Assembly (NCBI GenBank): GCA_017469445.1
Contig: JAFUGK010000001.1
Span: 1 to 64,000, forward strand
Direction: 5' to 3'
DNA: 64,000 nt
Source: Clostridia bacterium
GTDB lineage: Bacteria > Bacillota > Clostridia > TANB77 > CAG-508
The position numbers and the translations under genes were made by a program. This document shows, in pieces, positions 31,050 through 40,731 of the stretch. Below the pieces are notes generated by a model. The model was not told the DNA's origin, did not search any database, and saw nothing but the letters and a program-made list of their open reading frames with translations. Position 1 is the first letter of the stretch; each line of letters opens with the position of its first letter.

Positions 31050-31646
31050 TTATTTTACTTTTTCTATTACAATTAAACTATTTAATCCAAATTCGAATTT
31101 TTTATACTTGAATAGTTTTAAATTATAATTTTTATTTAACTCCTCTATTAAATCTTCTATATCCCTTTTGGAGTAATAATGTACATGTTCTCTTATTTCT
31201 GCCTCATTTATCATTTTCAACTTATATGCCATACATTCAAGTATTGGCTTTGAAAACGGTGTTGGTGTTGTCATTACTATTTTGCCACTTTTTTTCAAAA
31301 CATTAGTAGCCTCGCTTAAAACTTCTTTAGGTTTTTGCAAATGCTCTAAAACCGCATTTAAAAAAACGACATCTATACTATTAGGTAGTAATTCAATTTT
31401 TTCATTCTTTTCATTGTTTATAAACTGAATATTATCCACTTTATAATTATGGATTTTGTAATCAAATCCATATCCATTTTTAATTTTTCTTTTATGTCTT
31501 AACAAAAATTTTCCTTCCTGTCCACAGCCAATATCCACAATATTACCATTTTCTACTACATATCTATCAACTTGCATATATCTAAATTTGGCAATTATCT
31601 TATCCAAAATATTCCAATTTGTTTTTACTTTTTCTATATTTTCCAT
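31050..31646 (-). CDS. SAM-dependent class I methyltransferase
   Basis: 198 residues, Methyltransf_11/25 type. Motif I VDIGCGQEGKFL near residue 38, acidic motif near 63 (YKIHNYKVDN), and FLNAVLEHLQKP motif near 95. Substrate unknown; similar small enzymes methylate lipids, quinones or sugars. Monocistronic. Confidence 0.8.
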   Translation of the reverse strand: MENIEKVKTNWNILDKIIAKFRYMQVDRYVVENGNIVDIGCGQEGKFLLRHKRKIKNGYGFDYKIHNYKVDNIQFINNEKNEKIELLPNSIDVVFLNAVLEHLQKPKEVLSEATNVLKKSGKIVMTTPTPFSKPILECMAYKLKMINEAEIREHVHYYSKRDIEDLIEELNKNYNLKLFKYKKFEFGLNSLIVIEKVK

Positions 31647-31798
31647 AATTATTCCTCTAATATTATTACTTTTCTAATTAAAGCATAACTTTATATATTT
31701 TTCAAGTAAAAACTATTTTTTATACTAGACTTATATATTCATTTATGTTATAATTATCGTTATCATATTTATACAAGCTATATAGGAGTTTGATTACA

Positions 31799-32503
31799 AT
31801 GTTTTTTTATAAATTTTGCTTTTATTTTATGCTATTTCTAATTTACTCTATAGCAGGATGGATTATGGAAGTAATTGTTGTAGCTCATGAAAAAAAGAAA
31901 TTTATTAATAGAGGTTTTTTTATTGGACCATATTGCCCAATATATGGATTTTCAGCTGTTATAATGACTTTTATTCTAGGTAAATATCAAGATGATCCCT
32001 TTGCTTTATTTATTTTAGCAATGGTTATTTGCACATTTTTTGAATATGTAACTGGTTTTGTTATGGAAAAATTATTTAAAGCCAGATGGTGGGATTATTC
32101 TAATAAAACTTTTAATATAAATGGTCGTGTTTGCTTAGAAAATTCTGTTATATTTGGAGTATTAGGCTGTGTAGTAATTATGTGGATAAATCCTCTATTA
32201 GAAAGCTTATTGTTAATGATACCTGAAAATTTATTAATATATGTAAGTAGCATTTTATTAATTGCATTTTTAGTAGATAATATAGTATCTTTTAAAATAA
32301 TATCTAAATTTAGTTCTTATTTTTCTTCTGAAGAAAAAGATAACACCGAAGAAATTAATGAAAAGGTAAAAGATACTTTTAAAAAGAAATCATTCTTCAA
32401 TAAGCGTCTGTTTGAAGCATTTCCAAATGTAAAATCAATTCTACCTGAAATAAAAGCTAAATATGAGGAACAAAAAAGAAAATTAAAAGAAAAAATTCGT
32501 TAA
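31799..32503 (+). CDS. Putative ABC-transporter type IV (CmpB-like) membrane protein
   Basis: 234 residues with about five membrane helices in the first 165 residues and a charged Lys/Glu tail. The SIAGWIMEV start, RGFFIGPYCPIYGFSA and WWDYSNKTFNINGRVCLENS match PF06541-type proteins of Firmicutes. Function is not established. ATG 31799 has AGGAG ten bases upstream; the in-frame TTG 31790 is too close. The M23 peptidase gene follows. Confidence 0.75.
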   Translation: MFFYKFCFYFMLFLIYSIAGWIMEVIVVAHEKKKFINRGFFIGPYCPIYGFSAVIMTFILGKYQDDPFALFILAMVICTFFEYVTGFVMEKLFKARWWDYSNKTFNINGRVCLENSVIFGVLGCVVIMWINPLLESLLLMIPENLLIYVSSILLIAFLVDNIVSFKIISKFSSYFSSEEKDNTEEINEKVKDTFKKKSFFNKRLFEAFPNVKSILPEIKAKYEEQKRKLKEKIR

Positions 32504-32555
32504 CATTAAAATTTATAATTGTCTATTGGGGGCTACTATATCTAAGGAGGTATCT

Positions 32556-33153
32556 ATGAATAGTAGCTTTTTTAGTTCTCATTATTATTTTATATTTTCT
32601 ATAATTATAGTATTTATCATAATTATAGCTTTCATTGTTTTAAATTTTCAAAATATTGAAATTAACAATATAAGTAGCTCTCCTATATATTTAGTCTCTT
32701 CTGATTTTACTTGGCCAGTACCTGGTTATTCAAGTATTTCTTCTACATATGGGCAAAGAAAAATTCCAACTGCTGGAGCATCTGGCTTTCACTATGGCAT
32801 CGACATTCCAGCTCCAACTGGTACATCTTTTGTTAGTTCTATTAATGGTAAAATAATTTATGCTGATTTTAATCGGTGCAAATGGCTTCACACTAAAAGT
32901 AGAAAATAAAGATTTCATAATAAGTTATTCCCATGTTTCCCCCGATTTTATTGTAAATATTGGTGATTATGTACAAAAAGGACAAATTATAGGTAATATT
33001 GGTCCTAAATATGTAAGCGATGTTTCAAATAACCCCTATAAAGACTCTTCTGGTAAATTCACTAATGGTGCAACAACAGGTGCTCATCTTCATTTTGCAA
33101 TAAAAAAAGATGGGCAATATGTGAATCCTTTGAATTATTTGTGTGAGAAATAA
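32556..33153 (+). CDS. M23 peptidase (LytM type), needs +1 frameshift
   Basis: Membrane-anchored cell-wall endopeptidase, 198 residues after the shift. One N-terminal helix (about 10-32), then M23 core: HYGIDIPAPTGT with the zinc His and Asp, and HLHFAIK near the end. Zero frame ends at TAA twelve codons after NR; skipping C32874 gives ADFNGANGFTLKVENKD, the normal beta hairpin, and the ISYSHVS strand. ATG 32556 follows AAGGAGG. Both zinc-ligand halves are needed, so without the shift the enzyme is dead. Confidence 0.88.
32871..32877 (+). other. Recoding site: AAT C GGT in M23 peptidase gene
   Basis: Zero frame AAT CGG TGC AAA; skipping C32874 gives AAT GGT GCA AAT (Asn-Gly-Ala-Asn). Confidence 0.85.
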
Positions 33154-33171
33154 ACAAGGAGACATTCCTTT

Positions 33172-33263
33172 TGTTTTCGGGGACACCTACCAAAAGCAGC
33201 TAAAGAAATTAATCTTTAGCTGCTTTTGGTAGGTGTCCCCGAAAACAGGTGTCCCCGAAAACA
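33172..33263. repeat. 34-bp perfect palindrome with 16-bp tandem duplication
   Basis: Arms 33172-33205 and 33214-33247 match perfectly around the 8-nt loop AAATTAAT. The last 16 bp (GGTGTCCCCGAAAACA) are repeated at once at 33248-33263. Between converging genes, so it can serve as a bidirectional terminator; the GGGGAC/GTCCCC ends link it to the other intergenic elements. Confidence 0.85.
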
Positions 33264-33281
33264 TGGCAACTCCTTTTTTAG

Positions 33282-33761
33282 CTACATATCATCATCTTCA
33301 TCTGGTGTTTCTTTATTTTCACAATCAAATCCACATCCAGAGCAATGACCAGAGCATCCTTCTGCAAATGTTTCTCCATCCCAGTCAATTTCTATGGTAT
33401 TACCACATTCTGGGCATTCTATTTCACTACTTTCTGTGTCTTCATCTAATACAAATTCATAATTACAATATGGGCAAACTATTTCTAAATCATATCCATC
33501 ATCATCCATATCATATATATCTTTTTCGATCCCATTTAAAGTTTTTTCTATTTCTAATAGTTTTGCATCTGCGATTTCTTGTTTTTTTGCTAATTCTTTA
33601 AGGTGATTTTCTGTATATTTTTCTCTTTCTTCCATTTCATCCAAAAATACACTTGCTAATTTTTTAAATTGCTTTGTTGCGTATTCTAAGTCTTTTGGAT
33701 TTTCTATATTATCTTCCAAATTTTTAAGAATTTCATTATATTTTTTCTTTAAGTCTGACAT
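33282..33761 (-). CDS. CD1247-type zinc-ribbon protein
   Basis: 159 residues. N-terminal coiled coil (about 1-90) with Glu/Lys heptads, then a zinc ribbon with CPYC near residue 95 and CPEC near 118, followed by a Cys-rich end with CSGHCSGCGFDC. Resembles the clostridial CD1247 N-terminal-domain proteins that sit beside efp. Function unknown. It follows efp by 18 bp. Confidence 0.65.
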   Translation of the reverse strand: MSDLKKKYNEILKNLEDNIENPKDLEYATKQFKKLASVFLDEMEEREKYTENHLKELAKKQEIADAKLLEIEKTLNGIEKDIYDMDDDGYDLEIVCPYCNYEFVLDEDTESSEIECPECGNTIEIDWDGETFAEGCSGHCSGCGFDCENKETPDEDDDM

Positions 33762-33779
33762 TATTTTTCCTTCCTATTC

Positions 33780-34346
33780 TTAAATTCTTTCCATATATTC
33801 GCCAGTTCTTGTATCGATTCTTATTATATCACCTGTGTTTACGAATAATGGAACATTTATTGTAGCTCCTGTTTCTAAAGTAGCTGGTTTTGTTGCATTT
33901 GTTGATGTATTTCCACTAAATCCTGGTTCTGTATATGTAATTTCTAATTCCACAAATAGTGGTGGTTCGATTGCAAATACTTTTCCTTTAAAAGATAATA
34001 TTTTAACATTCATATTTTCTTTTAAAAACCTTAACATATCTCCTAAATCTTCTTTGTTAAGTGGTAATTGCTCATATGTTTCATTATCCATGAAATAATA
34101 TAAATCTCCATCATTGTACAAATATTGCATTTCTCTTTTTTCTATTTCAGCACCTTGTAATTTTTCTGATGGGTTAAATGTTTTTTCAAGTACTGCTCCT
34201 GTTATTACATTTTTTAGTTTTGTTCTTACAAATGCTGCTCCTTTTCCTGGTTTTACATGTTGAAATTCTACAACTTTATATACTGAATTGTCTAATTCAA
34301 ATGTTGTCCCATTTCTTACATCTCCTGCCATATAAACTTCTGCCAT
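33780..34346 (-). CDS. efp: Elongation factor P
   Basis: Relieves ribosome stalling at proline stretches. 188 residues with three beta-barrel domains, the N-terminal KOW-like domain carrying the conserved Lys loop [12 protein letters not shown], and the C-terminal [20 protein letters not shown]. Probably transcribed with pepQ and the zinc-ribbon gene, as in other Firmicutes (yqhT-efp). Confidence 0.96.
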   Translation of the reverse strand: MAEVYMAGDVRNGTTFELDNSVYKVVEFQHVKPGKGAAFVRTKLKNVITGAVLEKTFNPSEKLQGAEIEKREMQYLYNDGDLYYFMDNETYEQLPLNKEDLGDMLRFLKENMNVKILSFKGKVFAIEPPLFVELEITYTEPGFSGNTSTNATKPATLETGATINVPLFVNTGDIIRIDTRTGEYMERI

Positions 34347-34548
34347 TATTATTCCCCCTTTTCTTACAAAATAATTGCCATTATACTTCGTTAAAATTAA
34401 ATTTCAAATCCTCAATGTACATTCTACACCTCCGGTATTGAAATTTAATTTTGCCTCGTCTAATACCAATTCTTTTGCAAGTAATTATTTTCAAGCAATA
34501 ATATTTTACTATATTTCTGGCAAAAAATCAAGATACTTCAATACATAA

Positions 34549-35610
34549 TTATATTACAGTATAATTTTTTGCTGAATTAGTAAGTTTTATACAACCATTT
34601 TTTGTAATTAAAACCGTATCCTCTAGCCTTATTCCAAAAGATTTTGGAATGTATACACCTGGTTCTACAGCTATTACCATATTTTCTTTAAGTAAATTAT
34701 CATATCTAGATGAAAGTACTGGGTCTTCATGTACATCAAGTCCAACTCCATGTCCTAATGCATGAACTAAATCAAATCTGTTTATTTTTAATTCCTGCTC
34801 TGCAGCTTTTGTTATATTTTTTATATTTGCCCCATCTTTACATTGTGTTAACGCATCCTCTTGTACCTTCAAAACCAAATCATATGCGGATTTTATTGTA
34901 TCATTAATTTTACCAATAAATATAGTTCTTGTCATATCTGAACAATATCCATTATATTTACACCCTAAATCTAATAGTAAAATATCCCCATATTCAATCT
35001 TCTTATCTGTAACAATACTATGTGGCATTGAGGAATTTGCACCTGATGCAACTATTGGCTTAAAAGCTAGCCCTTCTGCGCCATTCTTTATAAAGAACTC
35101 TTCTATTTTATATGATATTTCTCTTTCAGTCATTCCTATTTTTATATACTGCTTTAAAAATTCAAAGCATCTATCTGTGATTTCACATGCTTTTTTTATA
35201 TTTTCTATTTCCTCTTCATCTTTTATTCTTCTCTGTTTTTCAATTATTCCTTCTGTTTCAATGAGCTCGTTTATTTTATATAATTGCATTATTTGCTTAT
35301 ATTTTTCATATGTCACATAACTTTCTTCAAAGCCTACACTTTCACAAAACAAAAAGAAATTTTCATAATCTGCTCTTGCCATTCCTCTTTTATCCCATAC
35401 AACTATTTCCGAATCTATTGTTAATGCACTGTTTACAGCTTCAATGTATCTACTATCTGTTAGAAAAATATTCTCTTTTCTAGCTATTAGCAATTCTCCT
35501 TCTGCATCTATCCCTGTTAAATACTTGATGTTAATTGGATTTGATATTATCATTCCTTCGATTCCTAATGAATTAAGTTGATTTCTTAGGCATTTAATTC
35601 TTGGATTCAT
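34549..35610 (-). CDS. Xaa-Pro aminopeptidase/dipeptidase (M24B)
   Basis: 353 residues, pita-bread fold. N-terminal creatinase-like domain (1-130), then metal ligands DLGCKYNGYCSDMTR, HALGHGVGLDVHEDP, VIAVEPGVY and GIRLEDT. Cleaves N-terminal residues or dipeptides before proline, in the cytoplasm. Like B. subtilis YqhT it sits next to efp. Confidence 0.93.
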   Translation of the reverse strand: MNPRIKCLRNQLNSLGIEGMIISNPINIKYLTGIDAEGELLIARKENIFLTDSRYIEAVNSALTIDSEIVVWDKRGMARADYENFFLFCESVGFEESYVTYEKYKQIMQLYKINELIETEGIIEKQRRIKDEEEIENIKKACEITDRCFEFLKQYIKIGMTEREISYKIEEFFIKNGAEGLAFKPIVASGANSSMPHSIVTDKKIEYGDILLLDLGCKYNGYCSDMTRTIFIGKINDTIKSAYDLVLKVQEDALTQCKDGANIKNITKAAEQELKINRFDLVHALGHGVGLDVHEDPVLSSRYDNLLKENMVIAVEPGVYIPKSFGIRLEDTVLITKNGCIKLTNSAKNYTVI

Positions 35611-35634
35611 TTCTTATTCCTCCTTTTCTTGTAA

Positions 35635-35708
35635 GCGGACACTTCTTTCCCTTTGGATATTTCTTTATTGCTAAGAAATGTCCCCTTCCCTTATGAGCTG
35701 GTAATGTC
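35635..35708. repeat. GGGGAC-type intergenic element, member 2
   Basis: On the minus strand it reads GACATTACCAG, CATAAGGGAAGGGGACATTT and GGGAAAGAAGTGTCC, in the order of the other two members (19881-20002, 49985-50060). It lies between pepQ and the prepilin peptidase. Confidence 0.65.
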
Positions 35709-35730
35709 TGTTTTCAAAATTATCTAATTT

Positions 35731-36478
35731 TTAAGATAGCCCCAATGTGAAAATTTTCATTAAAAGTGTAGCTAATGTTGTAAAAGGTACGCACATGCTT
35801 ATGAAAGATGCAATTACTATAAAAGGGCCAAATGGTATGTATTCATTAATACTTTTCTTTTTTGTTATAATTAAGGCAATACTTAAAATTGCTCCTATTA
35901 AAAAAGATAGTAATGTTACTATAATTGTAGAGCCAAGCCCAAATATTAGCCCTAAACCACACATTAATTTTACATCGCCAAATCCCATTGCTTCTCTTCC
36001 TGCTATTAATCCTCCGTATTAGTGTTATAAGCAAAAATATTCCACCACCGGCAAGTAATCCGAAACACATATCTGCTGCAATGTTTATATTTATAAATCC
36101 ATATAAAAATGTAAATATTAATCCTATTTCAAATAAACTTAAATTTAGCCTATTGGGAATTATTTGTAATCGGTAATCTATTACACAAGAGCTTATCAAA
36201 ATTGGAGTAACAACTATAAGTTTGATAAGAGTTAAATTTTGCATTATACTACTATTCCAACCATATATATAAACTAAAGCTACATATATTAATACAGTAA
36301 TTATCATAAGTATATAGTTTGGAACAAATTCATCTTTAAATTCTTTTAAAGCCCCTTTTCCAAAAAGTTTCTTTTCTGCGGATAGTCTTTTTATTATCCA
36401 ATCGGTAAATTGTCCAATTACAATTCCAGCTAATGCAAAAATTATATAACATAAAATATGCACATCATTTATGTACAT
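35731..36478 (-). CDS. Prepilin peptidase lacking the Cys domain, needs +1 frameshift
   Basis: Aspartic membrane peptidase of the A24 family, 248 residues after the shift. About seven membrane helices. Catalytic Asp 1 is in CVIDYRLQIIPNRLN; Asp 2 in MGFGDVKLM lies behind the frameshift. Skipping G36016 yields LITLIGGLIAGREAMGFGDVKL, the family sequence. The four-Cys N-terminal methylase domain is missing, while a second copy (60283-61038) has it. ATG follows the yqeG stop directly (TAAATG), so they are translationally coupled. Confidence 0.9.
36013..36019 (-). other. Recoding site: ATA C GGA in prepilin peptidase gene
   Basis: Zero frame ATA CGG AGG ATT; skipping the C (plus G36016) gives ATA GGA GGA TTA (Ile-Gly-Gly-Leu). 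Confidence 0.85.
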
Positions 36479-36979
36479 TTATTTTTCTCCCTTCTGAGCT
36501 AAATATTTTTTTATAATTCTTTCTTCAAATGGTCTTTTTATTTTTGTAAGAAATAAATCTTTTTCCTTCAAAGGTTCAACTAATACTGAAATCATTTTAT
36601 TTCTATTAGCTCCATATATATCTGTAAAAATTTGATCACCTATTACTGCAATATTTTCCTTTTTTAAATTCATAATCTTCTGAGCCTTATTAAGTCCTAT
36701 CCTTAGCGGTTTCATTGCCCAATTTATATATGGAATTTTTAATTTTTCTGCCACTAATTTTATTTTTTTTGTATTATTACTATTTGAAACTATGCAAAAT
36801 TTTATTCCTTCATTTTTCAAATTTTCACACCACGAATCTACATTTTCTAAAATTTCTCTTTCGTAGTCCATAAGTGTATTGTCTACGTCTAATATTATCC
36901 CTTTTATATTATATTTTTCAATTAATTCTTTGCTAAGATATGTAGCATTTCTTAAATATATTTTAGGATATAGAATCAT
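36479..36979 (-). CDS. yqeG: YqeG-family HAD phosphatase
   Basis: 166 residues, HAD IIIA subfamily. Motif I is DVDNTLMDY (near residue 32), motif II SNSNN, motif III Lys with MKPLRIGLNKA, motif IV GDQIFTDIYG. Homologues are phosphatases of phosphatidylglycerophosphate type or of unknown substrate. Starts with ATG and GGAGG. Overlaps functionally with nothing nearby other than the coupled peptidase. Confidence 0.88.
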   Translation of the reverse strand: MILYPKIYLRNATYLSKELIEKYNIKGIILDVDNTLMDYEREILENVDSWCENLKNEGIKFCIVSNSNNTKKIKLVAEKLKIPYINWAMKPLRIGLNKAQKIMNLKKENIAVIGDQIFTDIYGANRNKMISVLVEPLKEKDLFLTKIKRPFEERIIKKYLAQKGEK

Positions 36980-37091
36980 TTTTTTCCTCCACGTTCTTTT
37001 ATTTATATTACCAATATGTTAGAAATTTGTCAATTTTATTTGAAAAATATTTTTTGTATGTTATAATTAAGTTAAATATTTTGGAGGTTTT

Positions 37092-38396
37092 ATGCAAACA
37101 ACAGATAAAGAAAATTTGATAAGAAAAAATAATATGAAAATTTTCCCTTGGTATAAGATGTTTTCATGGGATTTACTATTCTTCTATGCAATTTCATTTT
37201 TATTCTTAACAGATATAAAAGGATTAACTCCTGCACAAGTAATTTTAACAGATGCTTTTTACCCCTTTTTTAAATTTGTTTTACAACCAATATCAAGCAT
37301 AATAATAAGTAAGGTTGGTAAGAGGAATAGCCTTATATTTGCCAATTCTTTAATAAATGTTTATTTAGTACTTATAATCTTTTCAAATGGATTTGAAAAT
37401 GTTGTTTTTGCCACTTTTTTCTGTTCATTTGGATATGTGATTAAAAATATGTGTGAAGCAAACTTTTTATATGAATCAGTTCCACATTGTAAAAAAAGAG
37501 GCGAAATTTTTAGTAAATTAGATGGAAAAGGATTTGCTTACTTTTACTTGTTTGATGGTATAACATCATTTTTTACTGGATTTTCATATGTAATAAATCC
37601 TTACTTACCTATTATAATATCTATAATTTTAAATAGTATTGCAATATTTTTATCAACACAATTACAAGAAATTCCTAAAGATGATACAGAAAGCTTAAAG
37701 TCTAAGGATAATAGATCAATGTTGCAAGTACTAAAGGAATTTATAAGAAATTTTAGATATGGTTTTAGATATGTCCATAAATCACCAAGACTTCGTTCAT
37801 TAATTATGATATATAGCATTTTTTATGGAATATTAGTACTTACATTACCACTTAGAAGAAGCTTACTTAAAGAAATGAGCGTTTCAGCAGAAAATTTTGG
37901 AATAATTTTTGCAATACTTGGTGTTATCGCAGCAATATCTGCAAACAGACAGAACTTAATCCATAAATTATTTAGAAATAGAACTATCTCTGTTCTTACA
38001 ATTCCATATTGTATATCATGCATAGTTATAGGGTTATTACCATTCTTTAATTTAAATTATTCATTTTGGGTTGTAATGATAGCTTTTGCTTTACAATTTA
38101 TAATACGTGGGCCATTTTATACTTTAATAAAAAGATACATGAATAATTTTTCCACATCAAAGGCAAGAGACAAAATTTATTCAGTTGCTACCTTTTTTGA
38201 AAGTTTATCCGCATTTTTGGTAACTGCTTTAGGTTCACTACTAGTAGAATGGTCAAACTCTTCATATGCCTTTTTAATAATAGGCATATTATCTACAATT
38301 ATTATTTTACTGGTTCTAAGTTATATGAAAACAAGAGTTGGACTAAAACCAGAGGAATATAAGAAAAGTGAAATCGAAATGCTTAATTTGAAATAA
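37092..38396 (+). CDS. Major facilitator superfamily transporter
   Basis: 434 residues with about twelve hydrophobic helices in two halves, split by a basic loop near residue 200 (KDNRSMLQVLKEFIRN). Begins MQTTDKENLIRKNN, with GGAGG upstream. No substrate signature was recognised. Single gene with a terminator. Confidence 0.8.
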   Translation: MQTTDKENLIRKNNMKIFPWYKMFSWDLLFFYAISFLFLTDIKGLTPAQVILTDAFYPFFKFVLQPISSIIISKVGKRNSLIFANSLINVYLVLIIFSNGFENVVFATFFCSFGYVIKNMCEANFLYESVPHCKKRGEIFSKLDGKGFAYFYLFDGITSFFTGFSYVINPYLPIIISIILNSIAIFLSTQLQEIPKDDTESLKSKDNRSMLQVLKEFIRNFRYGFRYVHKSPRLRSLIMIYSIFYGILVLTLPLRRSLLKEMSVSAENFGIIFAILGVIAAISANRQNLIHKLFRNRTISVLTIPYCISCIVIGLLPFFNLNYSFWVVMIAFALQFIIRGPFYTLIKRYMNNFSTSKARDKIYSVATFFESLSAFLVTALGSLLVEWSNSSYAFLIIGILSTIIILLVLSYMKTRVGLKPEEYKKSEIEMLNLK

Positions 38397-38424
38397 TAAA
38401 ATATAGAATCAATACAAAAAAAAA

Positions 38425-38456
38425 TTTAGATAAATAAAATATCTAAATCTTTTTTG
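38425..38456 (+). terminator. Terminator of the MFS gene
   Basis: TTTAGATA and TATCTAAA arms followed by a T tract (TTTTTTG). Confidence 0.7.
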
Positions 38457-38462
38457 TTCAAG

Positions 38463-38506
38463 ATGTGTCCCCAGTTGGGAATAATTCCCCATTTGGAAAC
38501 GTCCCC
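38463..38506. repeat. 44-nt inverted-repeat element, copy 1
   Basis: Same as 55207-55250 apart from three bases. TGGGAAT and ATTCCCC pair, with an outer CCANNT/ATTTGG stem and GTCCCC at the end. It lies 10 bp beyond the stop of the SleB-like gene; copy 2 is 1 bp beyond the pilC stop. Confidence 0.85.
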
Positions 38507-38516
38507 AACGAAAACA

Positions 38517-39215
38517 TCACTTACAAAAGCGGTGGTTACCTATGACTACTGTTAGTGGGCGTGACCATATCCATGAATTTGTTGTGGTTTTTGGGTTAAA
38601 ATAATATATCGCCCCATATGAAGGATCCCAACCGTTTAATGCGTCTTGTGCTGCTTTTTTTGCTGTTTCATTCGGGGTTAAATTAATTTGTCCATCATCT
38701 ACTGCATCAAATGCCCCCTTTTGATATATTACTCCTGCAATTGTATTCGGAAATGATGAACTTCTTACCCTATTTAATACCACTGCCCCAACTGCTACTT
38801 GCCCTGAATATGGTTCTCCTCTGGCTTCTGAATATATTATTCTTGTTAATAAATTTAAATCATTTGAATTACTTGCGCTACTTCCTGTATTACTGTTAGA
38901 GGATATTCCCATTGCCGCTAAAGTTTTTGGCCCTGCTATTCCATCTTGTGTTAATCCATTTTTTCTTTGAAAGTACTTTACAGCTGCAACTGTTTTACTC
39001 CCATATATTCCATCAATACTTCCATTATAATATCCCCATCTTTTTAATTTTGTTTGTATTTGCGTAACTTCGCTTCCTCTTGAACCATATTTTGAAAGTG
39101 CTTCTATTGTTTGATTGTTAGTTATTAATTCATAACTTAAATATATCGAAAATGCTAAAATTAAAATTATTATTAATGTTAGAATAATTTTAATTGTTTT
39201 GCTTATTTTTTGCAT
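38517..39215 (-). CDS. SleB-type cell-wall hydrolase with peptidoglycan-binding domain
   Basis: 232 residues: N-terminal membrane helix, PG_binding_1 domain (about 35-95, with KRWGYYNGSIDGIYGSKT), then Hydrolase_2 (about 115-232) with the catalytic Glu in SEARGEPYSGQ and the AVGAVVLNRV and WSRPLTVVIG motifs. Related enzymes degrade spore cortex. ATG 39215 has GGAGG eight bases before; the longer open frame has no site. Confidence 0.9.
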   Translation of the reverse strand: MQKISKTIKIILTLIIILILAFSIYLSYELITNNQTIEALSKYGSRGSEVTQIQTKLKRWGYYNGSIDGIYGSKTVAAVKYFQRKNGLTQDGIAGPKTLAAMGISSNSNTGSSASNSNDLNLLTRIIYSEARGEPYSGQVAVGAVVLNRVRSSSFPNTIAGVIYQKGAFDAVDDGQINLTPNETAKKAAQDALNGWDPSYGAIYYFNPKTTTNSWIWSRPLTVVIGNHRFCK

Positions 39216-39297
39216 ATTTCCTCCGTATTTTGAATAATGTTTTATATCTGTATTTTTACCAAACACTATAATTTTATACAAAATTTAGGAGCTTGTT

Positions 39298-40686
39298 TTG
39301 AAAAGATTAAAAGTTTTTATAATAAATGTTATAATTCTAACAATAGTATCACTTATTGTACGCTCATGTGGAATGCTTTTTGATATTTATATTGCAAATA
39401 TAATTGGTTCTGAAGGTGTTGGAATGTTTAGTTTAGTTATGTCTGTATATGTGTTATTTATAACATTAGCCACATCAGGAATAAATTTAGCTACAACTAG
39501 ACTAGTTTCTGAAGAACTTGCAATTAATGATACAACTAGTGCAAAACTTGCTATAAAAAAATGTATAAAATTAAGTTTGCTATTTTCAGTTATAGTTTCT
39601 TTTTTACTTATAGTATTTGCACCAATTATAATAAAATTATTTTTGCATAATAGAATATCAAATAATATATTATATATACTTGCAATTTCATTACCATTTA
39701 CCTCTATTTCAATATCCTTATCTGGATATTTTACAGCTGTTAGGCGAGCCTATAAAGCTTCTTCTTCTGATGTTGTTAATCTGGTAACTAAAATTATTAC
39801 TATTTTAGCTCTTATACCCAAATTTGATTTAAAAAATATAAATGATGTGGTTTTATTATTAATATTGGGCACTACAATTTCTGAAATTATATCTTTCATA
39901 TATATTTATTTGCTTTATGCTTGTGATAAAAGAAGATTAAAAGATTTTAGAACATCCAAAAGTAATATGCCAAAAAGAATACTAAAAATATCTATTCCTG
40001 TTGCAATCACATCATATATTCGCTCAGGTCTTTCCACTTTGAAGCAATTATTAATTCCATTAAACTTAGAAAAAAGTGGTTTAAGCTGTTCTTATGCTTT
40101 ATCTGAATACGGAATGATAAATGGAATGTCATTTTCGGTTTTATTATTCCCTGGGCTTATTATAAATAGTGTTGCCAGTTTGCTTATTCCTGAATTTGCA
40201 AGATACAATGTAAAGCAAGATTATACAAAAATGAATATAGTTATTAACAAATTATTCACATTAGTTATTTGTTTTTCATTATTTGTACTCGGATTTTTTT
40301 TAATGTTTTCAAAAGAAATTAGCTTAATTGCTTATAATAATCTAAAAATTGGAAATTATATTTTAATTCTTTCTCCGCTAGTTATTCTTATGTATTTAGA
40401 CCATATAATAGATGCAATTTTACGTGGAATAGATAAACAAGTCAAAGTAATGTATTGTAACATTGCCGATTTATTTATAAGTGTCATTTTAATTTGTTTA
40501 TTAATCCCTAAATATGGAATTATTGGATATTTATTAATTATATATACAAGCGAAATATTAAATACATCTATTAGTATATATCAATTGTATAAGGCTACAC
40601 ATTTTAAATTTGATATTTTTAAAGGTTTTATTATTCCTGCTATGTTGCTTGCAATCTTTATTATAATTGCTAGCCTTATTTTATAA
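39298..40686 (+). CDS. SpoVB-type polysaccharide/lipid flippase (MATE/MOP)
   Basis: 462 residues with about 14 helices, MOP superfamily. Begins at TTG 39298 after AGGAG with MKRLKVFIINVII and the SpoVB-like GMLFDIYIANIIGSEGVGMFSLVMS. Moves a lipid-linked sugar, probably a peptidoglycan or spore-coat precursor, across the membrane. Strong terminator behind. Confidence 0.88.
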   Translation: MKRLKVFIINVIILTIVSLIVRSCGMLFDIYIANIIGSEGVGMFSLVMSVYVLFITLATSGINLATTRLVSEELAINDTTSAKLAIKKCIKLSLLFSVIVSFLLIVFAPIIIKLFLHNRISNNILYILAISLPFTSISISLSGYFTAVRRAYKASSSDVVNLVTKIITILALIPKFDLKNINDVVLLLILGTTISEIISFIYIYLLYACDKRRLKDFRTSKSNMPKRILKISIPVAITSYIRSGLSTLKQLLIPLNLEKSGLSCSYALSEYGMINGMSFSVLLFPGLIINSVASLLIPEFARYNVKQDYTKMNIVINKLFTLVICFSLFVLGFFLMFSKEISLIAYNNLKIGNYILILSPLVILMYLDHIIDAILRGIDKQVKVMYCNIADLFISVILICLLIPKYGIIGYLLIIYTSEILNTSISIYQLYKATHFKFDIFKGFIIPAMLLAIFIIIASLIL

Positions 40687-40694
40687 TAAAAAGT

Positions 40695-40727
40695 ACAGCG
40701 GAACTGTTATTAAAACAGTTCCGCTGT
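40695..40727. terminator. GC-rich bidirectional terminator
   Basis: ACAGCGGAACTGTT and AACAGTTCCGCTGT pair; serves the flippase gene and solitary gene C. Confidence 0.85.
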
Positions 40728-40731
40728 GTAA

